From an uncultured Burkholderiaceae bacterium (GTDB lineage Bacteria > Pseudomonadota > Gammaproteobacteria > Burkholderiales > Burkholderiaceae_C): a DNA stretch of 8,747 bases. Location of the stretch: assembly GCA_938022295.1 (NCBI GenBank), contig CALIDR010000171.1, forward strand, positions 1-8,747, in the 5' to 3' direction. A model generated the notes under the pieces. It saw only the letters and a program-made list of their open reading frames with translations, was not told the origin of the DNA and did no database searches. The position numbers were made by a program, and so were the translations under genes. Position 1 is the first letter of the stretch; every line of letters begins with the position of its first letter. Below, piece by piece: positions 7,216 to 8,747 of this stretch.

Positions 7216-8499
7216 TCAAGCCGCGCGCAGCGCGTCCTTCAGGATGCCCAGCGCCTCGTCGAACAGCGCGTCGGGGATCGTCAGCGGGAACAGGAAGCGC
7301 ACGACGTTGGCGTCGACGCCGCATGTCAGCAGGATCAGGCCGCGCTGCAGCGCTTCGGCCTGCACCCGCTTCGTGAAGTCGGCGTCGGGTTCGCCCGAGT
7401 CGGGCCGCGCGAACTCGACGGCGACCATGCCGCCGAGCCCGCGCACGTCGGAGATCTGCGGCACCGCTGCGCGCAGTCCGTTCAACTCGGCCTGCAGCCG
7501 GTCGCCGAGGCGCGCGCCGCGCTCGGGCAGCCGCTCCTCGGCCATCACGTCGATCACCGCGTGCGCGGCGGCCACCGCGAGCGGGTTGCCGGCGTAGGTG
7601 CCCCCGAGGCCGCCCGGCGCCGGCGCGTCCATGATCTCGGCGCGGCCGGTGACGGCCGACAGCGGCGTGCCGGCGGCCAGCGACTTGGCGATCGTCATCA
7701 GGTCGGGCACGACCCCGTGACTCTCGAGGAAGTGCTCCATCGCGAACATCTTCCCGGTGCGCCCGAAGCCGGTCTGCACCTCGTCGGCGATCAGCACGAT
7801 GCCGTGCTCGTCGCACAGGTCGCGCAGCCACTTCACGGCCTCGGGCTGGATCACGTTGAAGCCGCCTTCGCCCTGCACCGGCTCGAACACGATCGCGGCG
7901 ACGCGGCTCGGCTCGATGTCGGCCTTGAACAGGTGCTGCACCGCCTGCTTCGTCTGCGCGAGGCTCGCGCAGTGGCAGGGGAATGGCGCGTGGTAGATCT
8001 CGGGCGGGAACGGGCCGAAGCCGGCCTTGTACGGCTGCACCTTGCCGGTGAGCGAGACCGCGAACAGGCTGCGGCCGTGGAACGCGCCGCCGAAGGCGAT
8101 CACGCCGCTGCGCTTCGTGTGGGCGCGCGCGATCTTGATCGCGTTCTCGACCGCCTCGGCGCCGGTCGAGAAGAACGCCGTCTTCTTGGCGTGCGTGCCG
8201 GGCGTGAGCCGGTTGAGCTTCTCGGCGAGCGCGACGTAGCTCTCGTACGGCACGACCTGGTAGCAGGTGTGGCTGAAGCGCTCGAGCTGCGCCTTCACCG
8301 CGGCGACGACCTTCGGGTGGCCGTGGCCGACGTTCATCACCGCGATGCCGCCGGCGAAGTCGATGAAGCGCCGTCCTTCCACGTCCCACAGCTCGGCGCC
8401 CTGCGCGCGCTCGGCGAAGAAGGTCGCCATCACGCCGACGCCACGCGGCGTGGCGGCGGCCTTGCGGGCCATCAGCTGTTCGTTGCGGGAATGGTTCAT
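7216..8499 (-). CDS. gabT: 4-aminobutyrate aminotransferase GabT/PuuE type
   Basis: This is a PLP-dependent class III omega-aminotransferase that moves the amino group of 4-aminobutyrate to 2-oxoglutarate, giving succinate semialdehyde and glutamate in the cytosol. The 427-residue length is normal. Visible sites are FAGGIAVMNVGHGHP at 48-62, the phosphate-binding STGAEAVENA at 111-120, FHGR with R143, FEPVQGEGGF with E211, the cofactor-nitrogen aspartate D239 in IADEVQTGFGRTG, the Schiff-base lysine K272 in IAKSLAAGTPLSAV, and GGTYAGNPLA near 300. E211 and R143 match residues used by GabT for substrate handling. The start is the ATG at 8497-8499, preceded by a good AGGAG that overlaps the stop of the upstream dehydrogenase gene. 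Position between a PuuC-like dehydrogenase and a glutamine synthetase-like ligase supports GABA or polyamine catabolism. A relative acting on 5-aminovalerate is the main alternative. Confidence 0.93.
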   Translation of the reverse strand: MNHSRNEQLMARKAAATPRGVGVMATFFAERAQGAELWDVEGRRFIDFAGGIAVMNVGHGHPKVVAAVKAQLERFSHTCYQVVPYESYVALAEKLNRLTPGTHAKKTAFFSTGAEAVENAIKIARAHTKRSGVIAFGGAFHGRSLFAVSLTGKVQPYKAGFGPFPPEIYHAPFPCHCASLAQTKQAVQHLFKADIEPSRVAAIVFEPVQGEGGFNVIQPEAVKWLRDLCDEHGIVLIADEVQTGFGRTGKMFAMEHFLESHGVVPDLMTIAKSLAAGTPLSAVTGRAEIMDAPAPGGLGGTYAGNPLAVAAAHAVIDVMAEERLPERGARLGDRLQAELNGLRAAVPQISDVRGLGGMVAVEFARPDSGEPDADFTKRVQAEALQRGLILLTCGVDANVVRFLFPLTIPDALFDEALGILKDALRAA

Positions 8500-8505
8500 C
8501 GCCGT

Positions 8506-8510
8506 CTCCT
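8506..8510 (-). promoter_or_regulatory. Ribosome-binding site of gabT overlapping the upstream stop codon
   Basis: On the minus strand AGGAG lies six bases before the gabT ATG and shares a base with the TGA stop of the aldehyde dehydrogenase gene (8510-8512), reading TGAGGAG. This fixes the gabT start and indicates translational coupling within one operon. Confidence 0.8.
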
Positions 8511-8746
8511 CAGGCGCCGTCGATGCGCAGCCAGGTGGTCTTCAATTCGGTGTACTTGTCGAACGCGTGCAGGCTCTTGTCGCGGCCGTTGCCGCTTTGC
8601 TTGTATCCGCCGAACGGCACCGTGATGTCGTCCTCGTCGTACTGGTTGACGTGCACGGTGCCGGCGCGCAGCGCCCGCGCCACGCGGTGCGCGCGGTTGA
8701 CGTTGTCGCTCCACACGCTCGCCTGCAGGCCGTAGGGGCTGTCGTT
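8510..8746 (-). CDS. Aldehyde dehydrogenase, PuuC-like C-terminal 78 residues, partial at window edge
   Basis: This is the C-terminal part of an NAD(P)-dependent aldehyde dehydrogenase; the catalytic cysteine and nucleotide-binding regions lie beyond the right edge. Seen: NDSPYGL at the edge, a VWSDNVNRAHRVARAL helix, AGTVHVNQYDEDD, then PFGGYKQSGNGRDKSLHAFDKYTELKT and a short tail to TGA. The GGYKQSGNGRDKS and YTELKT forms are typical of gamma-glutamyl-gamma-aminobutyraldehyde dehydrogenase (PuuC) and close relatives. The product would be oxidation of an amino-aldehyde to the acid, feeding the GabT reaction encoded next. It is the first visible gene of the operon; the promoter is outside the window. 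The exact substrate cannot be assigned from this fragment. Confidence 0.9.
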   Translation of the reverse strand, partial: NDSPYGLQASVWSDNVNRAHRVARALRAGTVHVNQYDEDDITVPFGGYKQSGNGRDKSLHAFDKYTELKTTWLRIDGA

Positions 8747-8747
8747 G

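Noticed and set aside
6805..8625. A 606-codon plus-strand frame antisense to the glutamine synthetase and gabT
   Set aside because: It has no family motifs, while both opposing genes have full sets of active-site residues.

Overview
The window is very GC-rich, with G or C at almost every third codon position. It reads as the chromosome of a high-GC proteobacterium. A System I cytochrome c maturation cluster together with a GlnT-type glutamine synthetase, GabT and a GGDEF protein fits a betaproteobacterium, perhaps Burkholderiales. That placement is inferred from gene style only; no marker gene or RNA gene is present. I see no mobile element, CRISPR array, tRNA or rRNA, and no stretch over 300 bases without a gene.

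Layout, left to right. From 1 to 2927, on the minus strand, lie ccmE, ccmF and ccmG in transcription order. They are tightly coupled by GTGA and ATGA stop/start overlaps and encode the late, heme-handling and thiol-reducing steps of periplasmic cytochrome c assembly. The ccmG frame is abnormal: after about 118 CcmG-like residues it continues in frame into a piece of an aldehyde dehydrogenase, which runs off the left edge. From 3031 to 3942, also minus, is an EamA/DMT-family ten-helix transporter, standing where ccmD and the ccmABC genes often are. From 4038 to 5840, plus strand, is a soluble diguanylate cyclase with a TPR-like N-terminal half, a coiled coil and an intact GGEEF active site and I-site. 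It has its own candidate promoter, placed so that the transcript may be leaderless. From 5889 to 8747, minus strand, is a three-gene operon read right to left: a PuuC-like aldehyde dehydrogenase (3' end only), a GabT-type 4-aminobutyrate transaminase and a type III/GlnT-like glutamine synthetase. It converges on the cyclase gene with 48 bases between them.

How the genes work together: CcmE carries heme, CcmF attaches it to apocytochrome, and CcmG would reduce the apocytochrome CXXCH thiols. The right-hand operon looks like an amine or 4-aminobutyrate catabolic unit. The ligase would make gamma-glutamyl amides or glutamine, the dehydrogenase would oxidise an amino-aldehyde, and the transaminase would convert GABA to succinate semialdehyde. 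The transporter and the cyclase have no visible functional link to either block.

The main anomaly is the CcmG-to-aldehyde-dehydrogenase switch near position 120. Assembly chimera is the simplest explanation. A real rearrangement, or the closing junction of a circle or tandem duplication, is possible because the right edge also ends inside an aldehyde dehydrogenase gene on the same strand. I found no convincing new biological system.
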